From positions 62,001 through 126,000 of the forward strand of contig JAIXUH010000026.1 in the NCBI GenBank assembly GCA_027484145.1: a stretch of 64,000 nucleotides of DNA. The letters are read 5' to 3'. Source of the stretch: Rhodobacter sp. (GTDB lineage: Bacteria; Pseudomonadota; Alphaproteobacteria; Rhodobacterales; Rhodobacteraceae). Of this stretch, positions 17,708-27,300 are shown one piece after another. Within the stretch, counting starts at the first letter, position 1. Every line of letters begins with the position of its first letter. Under the pieces are notes generated by a model that saw only the letters and a program-made list of their open reading frames with translations, did not search any database and was not told the origin of the DNA. A program made the position numbers and the translations under genes.

Positions 17708-18223
17708 ATGATCCGCCCCATCCTGATCCATCCTGACCCGCGCCTCAAGAAGCCCTGTGATCCCGTGGCCGAGATCACGGCCGAGGTGCGGATTTTGGCC
17801 AAGGACATGCTCGACACGATGTATGATGCGCCCGGCATCGGGCTGGCCGCGCCGCAGGTGGGGGTGATGAAGCGGGTGCTGGTGATGGACTGCATCAAGG
17901 ACGGCCCGCCGCGCCCGATGGTGCTGATCAACCCGCGTGTGGTGTGGTCGTCAGAGGAAAGCTCCAGCTACGAAGAGGGGTGCCTCTCTATCCCCGACCA
18001 ATATGCCGAGGTGCGCCGCCCCGCGGATGTGCGCGTGGAATGGGTTGATCTGGACGGCGCGCCACAGGACGAACAGTTCACCGGGCTGTGGGCCACCTGC
18101 GTGCAGCATGAGATTGACCATCTGGATGGCAAGCTGTTCATCGATTATCTGGGCCCGTTGAAGCGCCAGATGATCACCCGCAAGATGGAAAAGCTAAAGC
18201 GCGAACGGGCGCGGCAGGGCTGA
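17708..18223 (+). CDS. def: Peptide deformylase 1
   Basis: Removes the formyl group from the N-terminal methionine of new proteins, using a ferrous or similar metal. All three motifs are intact: GIGLAAPQVG (residues 44-53), EGCLSIP with metal ligand C92, and QHEIDHLDG with H134, catalytic E135 and H138. The start is chosen at 17708 (IRPILIHPDPRLK, the family N-terminus); the open frame begins earlier. At 171 residues it is the full-length enzyme. It is the first of three tandem deformylase genes leading into fmt, each overlapping the next by one to four bases. Confidence 0.95.
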   Translation: MIRPILIHPDPRLKKPCDPVAEITAEVRILAKDMLDTMYDAPGIGLAAPQVGVMKRVLVMDCIKDGPPRPMVLINPRVVWSSEESSSYEEGCLSIPDQYAEVRRPADVRVEWVDLDGAPQDEQFTGLWATCVQHEIDHLDGKLFIDYLGPLKRQMITRKMEKLKRERARQG

Positions 18224-18729
18224 TGGCCATCCTGCCGATCGTCACCTTTCCAGATGAACGGCTGTCATCGGTCTGCGCGCCGGTGGGCGGCGTGGACGAT
18301 GCGGTGTTGCACCTCGCACAAGACATGCTGGACACGATGTATGACGCCTATGGCAGGGGTCTGGCGGCCCCGCAGGTTGGTGTCTTGCAGCGCGTTTTTG
18401 TGATGGATCTGTCGTGGAAAGACGGCACCCGTGCCCCGCAGGTGTGCATTGATCCCGTTATCTCGTGGTGGTCCGATGATGTGGTGCCGGGGCCTGAAGG
18501 CTGTTTGTCCATTCCGGGTGTAACGGCTGACGTGCCGCGGGCAACGGCGATCCATGCAGTCTGGACCTCACCCGATGGGGTGCGGCGCGAACATGCGCTG
18601 ACCGGGTTTGCCGCGATCTGCGTACAGCACGAACTGGACCACTTGAACGGCATCGTGACCTTTGACCGCCTGTCGCCCGCCGCGCGGCAGGTGGTCGAGG
18701 CGTCCTATACCGTGCGGTGTGCGCCATGA
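18223..18729 (+). CDS. Peptide deformylase 2
   Basis: A second deformylase of 168 residues, about as divergent from the first as orthologues in distant genera would be. The metal and catalytic residues are all present: C94 in EGCLSIPG, and H136, E137 and H140 in QHELDHLNG. Motif 1 reads GRGLAAPQVG, with Arg in place of the usual Ile or Val. It should be active. The ATG overlaps the stop of the first def by one base, and its own stop overlaps the third copy by four. Confidence 0.9.
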   Translation: MAILPIVTFPDERLSSVCAPVGGVDDAVLHLAQDMLDTMYDAYGRGLAAPQVGVLQRVFVMDLSWKDGTRAPQVCIDPVISWWSDDVVPGPEGCLSIPGVTADVPRATAIHAVWTSPDGVRREHALTGFAAICVQHELDHLNGIVTFDRLSPAARQVVEASYTVRCAP

Positions 18730-19229
18730 CCGCGCGGCTGTGCCTGCCTTGGCCCCACAGCGTGCTGAAAACCCCGGCTGCCGATGTGCCCGAAATTACC
18801 GATGCCGTGCGCGCCATCTGGGCCGACATGATCGACACGATGGATGCCATGCCCGGATATGGCCTGGCCGCTGTGCAGATCGGCGTGCCCTTGCGTCTGG
18901 CTGTGGTGGATTGCTCCGAGGCCCGTGGTCAGGCCGTGCGCATGGCCAACCCCGAAGTGCTGCATGCCAGCGTGCAGCTGCGCGAGCATGAGGAAGCCTC
19001 GCCCAACCTGCCGGGTGTTTCGGCGGTGATCAAACGCCCGCGTGCGGTGACGGTGCGGTTCCTGAATGCGGATGGGGCGTGGGAGGAGCGTGATTTCGTG
19101 AACCTCTGGGCCACATCGGTGCAGCACCAGATCGACCATCTGGCTGGCAAGATGTATTTCGACCATCTGTCACCCCTGAAGCGCAAGATGCTGATCGCCA
19201 AGGCCGACAAGTACCGGAAACGCGGATGA
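18726..19229 (+). CDS. Peptide deformylase homologue lacking catalytic residues
   Basis: A third tandem deformylase-family protein of 167 residues. Aligned without gaps to the first copy, it keeps both metal histidines (H134, H138 in QHQIDHLAG), but the catalytic Glu135 is Gln. The metal-binding Cys92 of EGCLS is Ser in the changed motif EASPNLP. Motif 1 is [10 protein letters not shown], keeping the Gln. By the known chemistry of the family it should not deformylate. The frame is fully open and coupled on both sides (ATGA overlaps with the second def and fmt), so it is a maintained gene, not a decaying one. A regulatory, ribosome-binding or altered enzymatic role is possible. Confidence 0.85.
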   Translation: MTARLCLPWPHSVLKTPAADVPEITDAVRAIWADMIDTMDAMPGYGLAAVQIGVPLRLAVVDCSEARGQAVRMANPEVLHASVQLREHEEASPNLPGVSAVIKRPRAVTVRFLNADGAWEERDFVNLWATSVQHQIDHLAGKMYFDHLSPLKRKMLIAKADKYRKRG

Positions 19230-20119
19230 AGGTTGTGTTCATGGGCACGCCCGCCTTTTCGGTGCCGGTGCTGGAAGGTCTGGCCGCGCGCCACGATGTG
19301 GTGGCTGTCTATTCGCAACCCCCCCGTCCCGCTGGCCGTGGCAAGGCCGATCGCCCCAGTCCTGTGCAGCAAAGGGCCGAGGCCTTGGGTCTAATAGTGC
19401 GTCATCCGACATCGCTTCGCACGCCTGAGTCGCAGGCTGAATTCGCGGCATGGCAGGCCGATGTGGCGGTTGTGGTGGCCTATGGCCTGATCCTGCCGCA
19501 GCCGGTGCTGGATGCGCCGCGCGCGGGGTGCTTGAATATCCACGCCTCGCTTTTGCCGCGCTGGCGGGGTGCGGCCCCGATCCATCGCGCCATCATGGCG
19601 GGTGATGCGACAACGGGCATTTGCATCATGCAGATGGAGGCTGGGTTGGATACCGGCCCTGTGCTGTTGCGCGAAGCCACCGCCATCGGCGACGGGGAAA
19701 CCACCGCCGATTTGCATGACCGCCTTTCGGCCATGGGCGCGCGGTTGATCCTGACGGCGCTGGACCAACTGGCCGATCTGCGGCCCGCCGTGCAGCCGTC
19801 AGAGGGCGTGACATACGCCGCCAAGATCGACAAGGCCGAGGCGCGGGTGGATTTTGCCCGCCCCGCAACCGAGGTTGACCGCTTGATCCGGAGCCTGTCA
19901 CCCTTTCCCGGCGCATGGGTGCAGATTGGGGATGAGCGGGTGAAACTGCTGCGGTCCCGCCTTGCCAAGGGTGAAGGGCCGCCGGGGCAGGTTCTTGGCG
20001 GCTTTACCATTGCCTGCGGATCCGGCGCTGTTGAAGTGCTGGAGGCGCAGCGCGAAGGCAAGCGGCCAATGCCGGCCGCCGAGGTGTTGCGCGGACTCGT
20101 TTTGCCCGCGCGTCTGTGA
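19226..20119 (+). CDS. fmt: Methionyl-tRNA formyltransferase
   Basis: Transfers the formyl group from 10-formyl-tetrahydrofolate to initiator Met-tRNA, the reaction reversed later by deformylase. The formyltransferase domain is marked by [14 protein letters not shown] at the N-terminus and by [19 protein letters not shown] with the catalytic Asn-His, then [11 protein letters not shown]-terminal OB-fold region follows to residue 297. The start overlaps the stop of the third deformylase gene by four bases, making def-def-def-like-fmt one translation-coupled unit. Confidence 0.96.
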   Translation: MKVVFMGTPAFSVPVLEGLAARHDVVAVYSQPPRPAGRGKADRPSPVQQRAEALGLIVRHPTSLRTPESQAEFAAWQADVAVVVAYGLILPQPVLDAPRAGCLNIHASLLPRWRGAAPIHRAIMAGDATTGICIMQMEAGLDTGPVLLREATAIGDGETTADLHDRLSAMGARLILTALDQLADLRPAVQPSEGVTYAAKIDKAEARVDFARPATEVDRLIRSLSPFPGAWVQIGDERVKLLRSRLAKGEGPPGQVLGGFTIACGSGAVEVLEAQREGKRPMPAAEVLRGLVLPARL

Positions 20120-20176
20120 CCCCTTCGCAAAGCGGCCCGCGACCCCCATATTGACCCTGCAAGCAGAGGGGGCGTC

Positions 20177-20413
20177 ATGCCGATAGTTGCACTGATCATC
20201 ATCGGGGCCGCCGCCGGGTTTCTGGCCACGCGGATCATGCGGCTGAACACCGATGTGCCAACCACGGTTGCCATCGGCATCTTCGGGGCGCTGATCGGTG
20301 GGTTGGTGCTGCGGTTCTTGCTGACCGTCGCAGGCTGGATGGCGGGGTTTGTGGGGGCCGTTCTGGGCGCGCTGTTGCTGATCTGGCTGTGGAAAACCTA
20401 CGTGTCGCGCTAA
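20177..20413 (+). CDS. GlsB/YeaQ/YmgE-family small membrane protein
   Basis: A 78-residue, almost wholly hydrophobic protein with three membrane segments. The Gly-rich pattern (IIIGAAAGFLATRIM, GIFGALIGGLVLRF, GWMAGFVGAVLGALLLIWL) matches the transglycosylase-associated / stress-induced GlsB family. A GGGGG ribosome-binding site lies just before the ATG. In other bacteria members respond to envelope or general stress; the precise function is unknown. It follows fmt by 57 bp and meets the TetR gene tail to tail. Confidence 0.86.
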   Translation: MPIVALIIIGAAAGFLATRIMRLNTDVPTTVAIGIFGALIGGLVLRFLLTVAGWMAGFVGAVLGALLLIWLWKTYVSR

Positions 20414-20419
20414 GGCGTG

Positions 20420-20941
20420 TCAGTCCAGCCGCTTGATCGCGTCCTTCAACCGGAATGACTTGCCGCCCGCCGCCTGCCACAAGACCTGCCCTTGCCACGC
20501 GGCAAATAGGATGGCGGCCATATCCTTGCCCTTCGCTCCGCCGCCAAACCGCAGGCTCAGGGCCTGTTCCATCCGTGCGCGCCAGCGTTCGGCGCGCGCG
20601 CGCAGGGGCGGGTCACGAAAATCGGCCGCCAGAAGCGTCAGGTCCGGCGCATCGGCTGCATCGGACCCAAGCGCCTTGAGCATGGCTTGCGCGCCCTTTG
20701 GCGACAGTTCGGCATCGGCCTCGGCGGCCTCGGTGCGCTGATCAAGGTCATCCCACGCGGCCATCAGGGCGGCGCGCACCATGCCCTCTTGCGAACCATA
20801 GCGCTGCACAAGGGTGGGCGCCGCAAGACCCGTGGCCCGCGAAACCGCGCCAAAGGTGGCGGCCTTGTCGCCCGACGCCACGATCAGATGGCGGATTTGG
20901 GCGAAAACTTCGTGATCGGGAATGATCTTGCGGCGTGGCAT
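20420..20941 (-). CDS. TetR/AcrR-family transcriptional regulator
   Basis: A 173-residue regulator with an N-terminal helix-turn-helix: FGAVSRATGLAAPTLVQRYG (about residues 30-49) is the recognition part, followed by the GMVRAAL helix typical of TetR proteins. The rest is an all-helical ligand-binding domain. The Met chosen at 20941 gives the normal N-terminus; the open frame extends much further upstream through other genes. It is the last gene of the minus-strand run starting at ispH. Ligand and targets are unknown. Confidence 0.86.
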   Translation of the reverse strand: MPRRKIIPDHEVFAQIRHLIVASGDKAATFGAVSRATGLAAPTLVQRYGSQEGMVRAALMAAWDDLDQRTEAAEADAELSPKGAQAMLKALGSDAADAPDLTLLAADFRDPPLRARAERWRARMEQALSLRFGGGAKGKDMAAILFAAWQGQVLWQAAGGKSFRLKDAIKRLD

Positions 20942-20988
20942 GTGCGAATCGTAGCCGATCCGCCCGCCTGACGGCAAGGGATCTTGTG

Positions 20989-21642
20989 CTAGCGTTTGGG
21001 AGAGTCTGGCCGTGGCGGCCGAGACCGGTAAACCGGCAGGCGCCATCCAAGGGCAAGGCTTCCTGCCCGCAAGACAAAGGTCACGGCCGCGCAGATGATC
21101 AGCGGGGCCTGACCGTCGCCCGCATAATCTGCCAGAACCGCCGCCGCCGACCCGGCAAAGGCGCAGGTCACGTAAAGTTCGCCCTGTTTCAGAACCAAGG
21201 GCACCTCGTTGCACACAACGTCGCGCATCAGGCCACCCATGCAACCGGTGACCATGCCCATGACCACCACCACCGGCCATGACATGCCCATGGCAAAGGC
21301 GGCTGCAACCCCGGCGGGCACGGCGATGGCAAGGGCAAAGGCATCCAGCCACAGCAAGACGCGGTAGCGGCTTTCCAGCAGATGCGCGGTCAGGAACACC
21401 ACGACCGCCGCACCCGTGGCCACGGCAAGGATCATCGGATCAGCGATCCAGAACACGCCCCGGTCCAGCAACACATCGCGCAGCGTGCCGCCCCCGGTGG
21501 CGGTCAGGCAGGCGATGAAGATGAAGCCAACGATATCCAGTTGAGCGCGGCTTGCGACCAGCGCCCCGGTCAGTGCAAAAACTGCAACCGACGCCAGATC
21601 AAGCCATGCCAGCAGCGCAGCCAAGCCTTCGGCGGGCGTCAT
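20989..21642 (-). CDS. TRIC-like cation channel family protein (UPF0126/YicG)
   Basis: A 217-residue inner-membrane protein with about seven hydrophobic segments and an internal duplication, characteristic of the prokaryotic trimeric intracellular cation channel (TRIC) family. The two repeats carry the signatures [10 protein letters not shown] and [11 protein letters not shown], in which the glycine-rich kink and Arg/Asp lie by the pore. Structures of bacterial relatives show homotrimeric potassium-permeable channels. The start overlaps the rnhA stop by four bases. Confidence 0.87.
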   Translation of the reverse strand: MTPAEGLAALLAWLDLASVAVFALTGALVASRAQLDIVGFIFIACLTATGGGTLRDVLLDRGVFWIADPMILAVATGAAVVVFLTAHLLESRYRVLLWLDAFALAIAVPAGVAAAFAMGMSWPVVVVMGMVTGCMGGLMRDVVCNEVPLVLKQGELYVTCAFAGSAAAVLADYAGDGQAPLIICAAVTFVLRAGSLALGWRLPVYRSRPPRPDSPKR

Positions 21643-22124
21643 GCCATGCCCGCCTTGGGCACGCTTCTGGCTGCCGGTTTGTACGGCGCCATGCCCGCGC
21701 GGGCCAAGGCATCGGCGCGCTCATTCTCGGCATGGCCGGCATGGCCCTTGATCCAGCGCCATTCCACCTTGTGACGGGCCTGCGCCTGTTCCAGCCGCTG
21801 CCACAACTCCACATTCTTGACCGGCTTGTTATCGGCGGTTTTCCAGCCGTTACGCTTCCAACCAAAAATCCACGACGTCACCCCGTTCTTGACATAGGCC
21901 GAGTCGGTGACGATCACGATGTCCGACGGGCGGCTCAAGGCCTCTAGCGCGGAAATGGCGGCCATCAGTTCCATGCGGTTGTTGGTGGTGTCAGGCTCGC
22001 CCCCGCACAACTCGCGCTCCTTTAGAACCGCGTCGCCGTCGCGCGCAATCATCAGCACGCCCCAGCCCCCTGGACCCGGATTTCCCGAACAGGCGCCATC
22101 GGTATAAGCGTAAAGGTCTGGCAT
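21639..22124 (-). CDS. rnhA: Ribonuclease HI
   Basis: Cleaves the RNA strand of RNA-DNA hybrids, removing R-loops and primer remnants. The two-metal active site is complete: D9 in [12 protein letters not shown]52 in [11 protein letters not shown]74 in IVTDSAYV, and the late His and Asp in [14 protein letters not shown]. The basic protrusion [11 protein letters not shown] that contacts the hybrid is present. The start is fixed by the family N-terminus PDLYAYTDG at 22124. It has 161 residues with a short C-terminal extension. It is coupled to the TRIC-like gene downstream. Confidence 0.96.
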   Translation of the reverse strand: MPDLYAYTDGACSGNPGPGGWGVLMIARDGDAVLKERELCGGEPDTTNNRMELMAAISALEALSRPSDIVIVTDSAYVKNGVTSWIFGWKRNGWKTADNKPVKNVELWQRLEQAQARHKVEWRWIKGHAGHAENERADALARAGMAPYKPAARSVPKAGMA

Positions 22125-22198
22125 GGCGTCTCCTTGGCTGGCTTGGGCATAGAAAGCGCGCGGCCGAAGGTCAACCCGACCCGCACCCGCCGCCACCC

Positions 22199-22651
22199 TC
22201 AGGCAATGATCGCCACGGCAAGACAGGCCAGCACGATCACCGTCAGCAGTCCGCGCAGGTGCAGCCACCAGTCTGGGGCCGTGCCCATGCGCCAGAAGTG
22301 CCAGTCCAGCAGCAGCAGACCGACGAACCCGGCCGCAAGGTTGACGGCCGCATCGGCGGGGTCACCGTTCACCATGAAAAACGCCCACAAGGCCGGGATC
22401 ACCGACAAGCCATAGCCGATCGCCGCCTCTTCCCCGCTGGCCTTGGTGGCAAAGCCCCACAGAACGCCCGACATGAACGACAAGATCACCGTGCCATAGG
22501 TCAGGCTGACATAGGTGCCGATGAACAATGGCCCAACCCACTGGCCCCCCCAAGCCGCCAGTTGCGGCGATATCTGGGTGGCTGCCCCCCACAGAAACGG
22601 CAACAGACCGGCCAGCCCAAGGATCAGCGCCGCGCGGGGGATCATCGTCAT
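22199..22651 (-). CDS. DUF3429-family membrane protein
   Basis: A 150-residue inner-membrane protein with five hydrophobic segments. The pattern [16 protein letters not shown] at the N-terminus and [17 protein letters not shown] in the middle match the DUF3429 family, whose function is unknown. The ATG at 22651 overlaps the stop of the YdeI-like gene (ATGA); a second Met two codons later is an alternative. It is part of the ispH-to-tetR minus-strand series. Confidence 0.8.
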   Translation of the reverse strand: MTMIPRAALILGLAGLLPFLWGAATQISPQLAAWGGQWVGPLFIGTYVSLTYGTVILSFMSGVLWGFATKASGEEAAIGYGLSVIPALWAFFMVNGDPADAAVNLAAGFVGLLLLDWHFWRMGTAPDWWLHLRGLLTVIVLACLAVAIIA

Positions 22652-23100
22652 GCCGAAAGCCTTGCCATCAGGGCGGTGATGCGCTTTGCGCGGGTGGGCG
22701 CGGTTTTGGCGGTGCCGATCTGATACAGCGCACTGCGCTGCATACCGGATGTCAGCGCACCCCATGCGGCGGTCACGCCATGGGCCAGCAGGGCCGCCGC
22801 CACATCTTCGGGCACATCCACCTGATCATCGCGGGCCGGGCGCAGCCGGACCTCGACCACCTCGCCGGGCGCAAGGCCGATCCGGTCCAGCAGGGTTTTC
22901 CCGGCCCAAAGGAACGGTCCGTCCACATCGGGCATCCGGCTGGGGGCAAGGTTGACGGGGTGCTCGGCAATCTCGCCCTCAACCCGTCTGGCGCCATCAA
23001 GGGCGCGTGCCACATCGGGTGGCAGGCGCAGGATGGTATAGGTCGCGCGTCCCATCTGCACCGCTTCGACCCTGCCTTCAAAGGTCGCATAGGGGATCAT
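22648..23100 (-). CDS. DUF1905 / YdeI-like protein
   Basis: A 150-residue cytosolic protein. The first ~90 residues form a small barrel of the DUF1905 type ([20 protein letters not shown]). The C-terminal part is the YdeI-like helical tail ([20 protein letters not shown] with a TPTRAKRI-like end), a pairing common in proteins annotated as bacteriocin-protection YdeI/OmpD-associated. The actual function is not established. It overlaps ispH upstream and the DUF3429 gene downstream by four bases each, so all three are translationally coupled. Confidence 0.8.
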   Translation of the reverse strand: MIPYATFEGRVEAVQMGRATYTILRLPPDVARALDGARRVEGEIAEHPVNLAPSRMPDVDGPFLWAGKTLLDRIGLAPGEVVEVRLRPARDDQVDVPEDVAAALLAHGVTAAWGALTSGMQRSALYQIGTAKTAPTRAKRITALMARLSA

Positions 23101-24065
23101 GCAGGCTCTCGCAGCACGCGGGGCACCTTGAATTCGACGTGTTCCTGTGCGGTTTCAACCAGTTCGACCGTCACATCAAAGCGGGCGCGGAAGGCGGCGA
23201 TGACCTCATCCACCAGCACCTCGGGGGCACTTGCACCGGCGGTCAGGCCTACGCTGCGTACGCCGCCCAAGGCGCGCCAGTCAATCTCATCCGCGCGCTG
23301 GATCAGTTGGGCATAGGCGCAGCCAGCGGCGCTGCCCACCTCGACCAAACGGCGCGAGTTTGAAGAGTTCGGCGCCCCGATCACCAAAAGCGCGTCGATC
23401 TTGGGGGCAATGACCTTGACCGCAGCCTGCCGGTTGGTCGTGGCATAGCAGATGTCTTCCTTGTGCGGACCGATGATGGCCGGGAACCGCGCGCGCAAGG
23501 CCGCCACGATATCGGCGGTATCATCCACCGAAAGCGTGGTCTGCGTGATAAAGGCCAGCTTTGCGGCATCGCGCACGCCAAGGCGGGCAACGTCATCTAC
23601 GGTTTCCACCAGCAGCACTTCGCCATCCGGCAACTGGCCCATCGTGCCCACCGTCTCGGGGTGGCCCGCATGGCCGATCATCACCATCTGCAGTCCGTTT
23701 TCGTGGTGACGCGCCGCTTCGTTGTGCACCTTGGTCACAAGGGGGCACGTGGCATCCACCGCAATCATCTCGCGCCGCGCCGCCTCGGCCGGAACGGCCT
23801 TTGGCACACCATGCGCGGAAAACACCACCGGGCGGTCGGGAGGGCAATCGTCGAGTTCCTCGACAAAGACCGCACCTTTGGCGCGCAGGCTATCCACCAC
23901 AAAGCGGTTGTGCACGATTTCGTGGCGCACATAGACCGGGGCGCCCCATTTCTGCAACGCCAGTTCCACGATCTTGATGGCCCGGTCTACCCCCGCGCAA
24001 AAGCCACGCGGTGCCGCAAGATACAGGTGCAACGGCGGGCGATCAGTCAGTGTTGCGGCGGTCAT
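23097..24065 (-). CDS. ispH: 4-hydroxy-3-methylbut-2-enyl diphosphate reductase (IspH)
   Basis: The last enzyme of the MEP isoprenoid pathway, an iron-sulfur reductase that makes IPP and DMAPP, needed here for quinones and carotenoids. The cluster ligands are C23 ([11 protein letters not shown]), C107 ([11 protein letters not shown]) and C206 (ICYATTNRQ); the catalytic E137 is in [10 protein letters not shown]. The third Met of the open frame (24065) is preferred because a GGAGG ribosome-binding site lies 4-8 bases before it. It heads a six-gene minus-strand run with the YdeI-like, DUF3429, rnhA, TRIC-like and TetR genes. Confidence 0.96.
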   Translation of the reverse strand: MTAATLTDRPPLHLYLAAPRGFCAGVDRAIKIVELALQKWGAPVYVRHEIVHNRFVVDSLRAKGAVFVEELDDCPPDRPVVFSAHGVPKAVPAEAARREMIAVDATCPLVTKVHNEAARHHENGLQMVMIGHAGHPETVGTMGQLPDGEVLLVETVDDVARLGVRDAAKLAFITQTTLSVDDTADIVAALRARFPAIIGPHKEDICYATTNRQAAVKVIAPKIDALLVIGAPNSSNSRRLVEVGSAAGCAYAQLIQRADEIDWRALGGVRSVGLTAGASAPEVLVDEVIAAFRARFDVTVELVETAQEHVEFKVPRVLREPA

Positions 24066-24184
24066 CCGGGCCTCCGTTTTCATCTTCACCACAGGTAAGG
24101 GCAAGGCGGCCCAAGGTCCAGCCCCCCGCGATGTCAGGCCAGACTGCCAGACACATCAGGCCGGGGGTAGGAAAACCTATCCAA

Positions 24185-26509
24185 ATGGAGAACCGGTTTA
24201 TCCTTAATTTCGGCATCCGCCCAGACAGTCAGCAGGCTATACCCGAATTGGGGATCAGGGTGCGACGCGCAGGCGTCGGTTGCGGTGTGGGACACTTGGC
24301 TGAAAACATCACCAAAACGAAGCGACGTTCGTCAGAAGATGAAATCTTGTCATCCGAAAAGCGGTATCACGCGACCGTCCGGGTAACGGCGTGGTCGGTT
24401 CTGGCCATTGCCGGCATCTGGTTTGCGCTGGGTGTTGTACTGCGCGAGCCGTTGATTTGCCTTGTTGCAGGGGCCATTGGCGGCTCAACCGCGCTGACCA
24501 TCTATCTGTTTCACGCGGGATTTGATCTGTTCGGGCGCTTGCTGTGGGTCTTGTCGGGTTTGGTCGGCACGGTCTTTGCTTGCTTTATCGTCCATCCCAT
24601 CGGCAATGTGCAGATCCTGTTCGTGGCGCTGATCGGCGGCCCGTTCATGACATTCTCGTTGCACCGCGAACGCCCTCTGGTCATCGGGTTGCTGGGCCTG
24701 ATCGGGGCCTGCTGGGTGATGGTGCAGGTTCTGGGCACCGATTACTTTGGCCCACCCCTGATTGGCGAACAGGTCGCGCGGGATTGGGTGGCCATGGGCG
24801 TGACGGCAACCGCGCTTGCGGTCGTGGGCATCGAAATGGCGATGTTCTCGATCCAGACGCACCGCACGCACACCCGCCTGCATGAACTGAACGTCACGGC
24901 ACAATCGGCCAACCGGGCGAAAAGCGAGTTTCTTGCCGCGATGAGCCATGAGATCCGCACGCCGATGAACGGCGTGGTGGGCATGGTCGAGATCTTGGAT
25001 GCCAGTGCCCTGCAACCCGAACAGCGCCGGATGCTGCATACGGTGCGCGAGTCGTCCTTTTCGCTGCTGCGCATCATCGAAGACATTCTGGACATGTCAA
25101 AGATCGAGGCTGGAAAGTTGGCGCTTTTGGCCCAACCTGTTGATTTGCTTGAGGTGTTCGAAGGCGCGGTCGATACCTTGCGAATTTACTCCGATGTCAA
25201 CAACGTGCTGCTGCGGATGACAATCGACCCGGCGATCCCAAAGCAGATCATCACGGATTCGGGACGCTTGCGGCAAATCCTGCTGAATCTTCTGGGCAAC
25301 GCCATCAAGTTTTCGCGCCGGCCGGCGGATGAACCGGCCGGCAATGTGCTGCTGCAGGTGGATCGTCTGGAGGACAATCGGCTGCGCCTGACGGTCAAGG
25401 ATGACGGTATCGGGATTGAACCTGTGTTTTTGGAACGGCTGTTCCAGCCCTTTCAGCAATCCGAGGCTGTCAGCACCCGCCGGTTCGGCGGGTCTGGCCT
25501 TGGATTGGCGATCGTGTCGCAACTGGTGGAAAAGATGGCGGGCGAGATTTCGGTCCGCAGCCTGCCGGGCCTTGGGGCCACCTTCACCGTGGAACTGCCG
25601 ATGGTCGATCCGCAAGGCGCGCTGGACCTGCCCAATCTGGAAGGGCGCCGTCTGCTGCTGGTGGCCCCGCATATGTGGCAGCTTGAACTGTGGCAGCGCT
25701 ACGGGGCGGCCTTTGGTGCGGCCGATGTTGTCTGTGTCGCGGTGGAAGAAGCCGATGATGCGGCCGCACGGCATAACGGCAGCGATATCTTCATCGTCAC
25801 GGCCGCTGCCGGCAAAGCAGGCGAATGGGTGCAGGCATTTTCGGCGCGCAACGGCCATCTGCCCATCGTGGTGATGACGCCACTGCGTGGGGCGCCGACG
25901 GGCCTGTTGGGGCCGAACCTGTTTGTGCTGCAATGCCTGCCGACGCTGCTGTCGGATGTCTGCACGGCGCTGAAGGCGTTGACGGCTGTGGGGCGCATGG
26001 ATGCCGCAGGTGCAGCGCCGGACGCCCGCATTGGGCCGGCAGGGTTCAAGGCTGGAACGGGGCAAACGGCCCTTCGTGTTCTGGTGGCCGAGGACAACCA
26101 GATCAACCAGATCGTGCTGTCGCACCAGATCGAATTGCTGGGTTATTCCTGCACCATCGTGTCAGACGGGCGCGAGGCGCTGGATGCCTGGCTGGGTGGG
26201 CGCTTTGATGTTGTGCTGACCGATTGTCATATGCCCGTCATGGACGGTTTCGCCCTGACCGCAGCGATTCGGTCCTATGAGGCGCAGCGCAACCTTGACC
26301 GCACGCCGGTGGTGGCCATCACGGCCAACGCTTTGGCGGGCGAGGCCGAGCGTGTGCTGGGCGCAGGATTTGACCATTACCTGACAAAGCCCGTCAAACT
26401 GGCTGATCTGCAGGCTGCGATTTCCCTGACGGTTTCGGCCCAACTGGAACTGGGTGAGGCTGCTCAGCGTGCCCTTACCTTTGCGGCACCCGAAGCAAAA
26501 AGCGCCTGA
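24185..26509 (+). CDS. Membrane-bound hybrid sensor histidine kinase with pseudo-receiver and receiver
   Basis: A 774-residue two-component kinase. Order: a poorly conserved N-terminus (1-60), six hydrophobic segments (about 65-225), a coiled linker, a HisKA domain with H255 in AAMSHEIRTPMNG, and a full ATPase domain (N box LLGNAIKF, DDGIGI, FGGSGLGLAI). A receiver-like stretch follows (LEGRRLLLVAPHMW onward), lacking the acidic pocket and phospho-Asp, then a true receiver with D680 in LTDCHMPVMDG. There is no cognate regulator gene beside it, so output may pass through an unlinked phosphotransfer protein. The ATG at 24185 is the best Met, but a later TTG could be the start, as residues 1-50 look unlike a folded domain. 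A terminator follows. Confidence 0.9.
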   Translation: MENRFILNFGIRPDSQQAIPELGIRVRRAGVGCGVGHLAENITKTKRRSSEDEILSSEKRYHATVRVTAWSVLAIAGIWFALGVVLREPLICLVAGAIGGSTALTIYLFHAGFDLFGRLLWVLSGLVGTVFACFIVHPIGNVQILFVALIGGPFMTFSLHRERPLVIGLLGLIGACWVMVQVLGTDYFGPPLIGEQVARDWVAMGVTATALAVVGIEMAMFSIQTHRTHTRLHELNVTAQSANRAKSEFLAAMSHEIRTPMNGVVGMVEILDASALQPEQRRMLHTVRESSFSLLRIIEDILDMSKIEAGKLALLAQPVDLLEVFEGAVDTLRIYSDVNNVLLRMTIDPAIPKQIITDSGRLRQILLNLLGNAIKFSRRPADEPAGNVLLQVDRLEDNRLRLTVKDDGIGIEPVFLERLFQPFQQSEAVSTRRFGGSGLGLAIVSQLVEKMAGEISVRSLPGLGATFTVELPMVDPQGALDLPNLEGRRLLLVAPHMWQLELWQRYGAAFGAADVVCVAVEEADDAAARHNGSDIFIVTAAAGKAGEWVQAFSARNGHLPIVVMTPLRGAPTGLLGPNLFVLQCLPTLLSDVCTALKALTAVGRMDAAGAAPDARIGPAGFKAGTGQTALRVLVAEDNQINQIVLSHQIELLGYSCTIVSDGREALDAWLGGRFDVVLTDCHMPVMDGFALTAAIRSYEAQRNLDRTPVVAITANALAGEAERVLGAGFDHYLTKPVKLADLQAAISLTVSAQLELGEAAQRALTFAAPEAKSA

Positions 26510-26550
26510 GGCTGCGGCACAGGGATCGAACGCGTTGAGCCCTGGCAAAC

Positions 26551-26569
26551 GGGGCGCTTTGGGCGCCCC
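26551..26569 (+). terminator. Hairpin terminator between the hybrid kinase and the NYN gene
   Basis: A perfect 7-bp stem GGGGCGC / GCGCCCC with loop TTTGG lies 41 bp after the kinase stop and is followed by the T-rich stretch CCTTTGTGTTT. It also lies just before the stop of the convergent NYN gene, so it may serve both directions. Confidence 0.6.
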
Positions 26570-26587
26570 GCCTTTGTGTTTGCAAGA

Positions 26588-27166
26588 CTACTTGACGTCG
26601 ACCGGCATTTCTTCACGCTCGTTCAGCGGGCGTGGCTCGCGCGGCGGGCGGCCAATCACATCGCGCAACTCGTCCAGTTCGATGAAGTTGTCAGCCTGAC
26701 GGCGCAGTTCATCGGCAATCATGGGCGGCTGGCTGCGGATCGTCGAGACAACGGATACCCTAACCCCTTGACGTTGAAGGCTTTCGACAAGTGGTCGAAA
26801 ATCGCCATCCCCGGAAAAAAGCACGATGTGATCCACGCGGGGCGCAAGCTCCATGGCATCGACCGTAAGTTCGATATCCATGTTGCCCTTGACCTTTCGG
26901 CGGCCTTGGCTGTCCGTGTATTCTTTTGCCGGCTTCGTCACCATGGTGAAACCGTTGTAATGCAGCCAGTCAACCAATGGTCGGATCGGAGAGTAGTCGT
27001 CGTTTTCGAGCAGTGCAGTGTAGTAGAAGGCCCGAAGAAGCTTGCCCCGGCGCATAAATTCCTGCCGAAGAAGCTTGTAGTCGATATCAAAGCCCAATGC
27101 CTTTGCGGCGGCATAAAGATTTGAACCGTCTATGAACAGCGCAAGCCGTTCGTCTTTGTAAAACAT
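26588..27166 (-). CDS. NYN-domain (LabA/DUF88-like) protein, probable RNase
   Basis: A 192-residue protein with a PIN-like NYN domain, a fold used by metal-dependent ribonucleases. The acidic cluster is complete: D13 and N16 in FIDGSNLY, D97 and D103 in GNMDIELTVDAM, and D120/D122 in FSGDGDFRPL. The tail is proline- and charge-rich. Relatives are mostly uncharacterised; LabA in cyanobacteria affects clock output. It is divergent from folK with a 150-bp spacer. Confidence 0.88.
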   Translation of the reverse strand: MFYKDERLALFIDGSNLYAAAKALGFDIDYKLLRQEFMRRGKLLRAFYYTALLENDDYSPIRPLVDWLHYNGFTMVTKPAKEYTDSQGRRKVKGNMDIELTVDAMELAPRVDHIVLFSGDGDFRPLVESLQRQGVRVSVVSTIRSQPPMIADELRRQADNFIELDELRDVIGRPPREPRPLNEREEMPVDVK

Positions 27167-27300
27167 CTATGTTCCCCTCAAAACGTGTCGGGGTGTCTGC
27201 CTTTCCGTGAGTGGACCCATGGGGTAGAAGAAGGACAGAGTTTACCGCGACGCATCAAGTTATCAGCTTCAAATGATGACCTGCAAGCACATCTATACGG

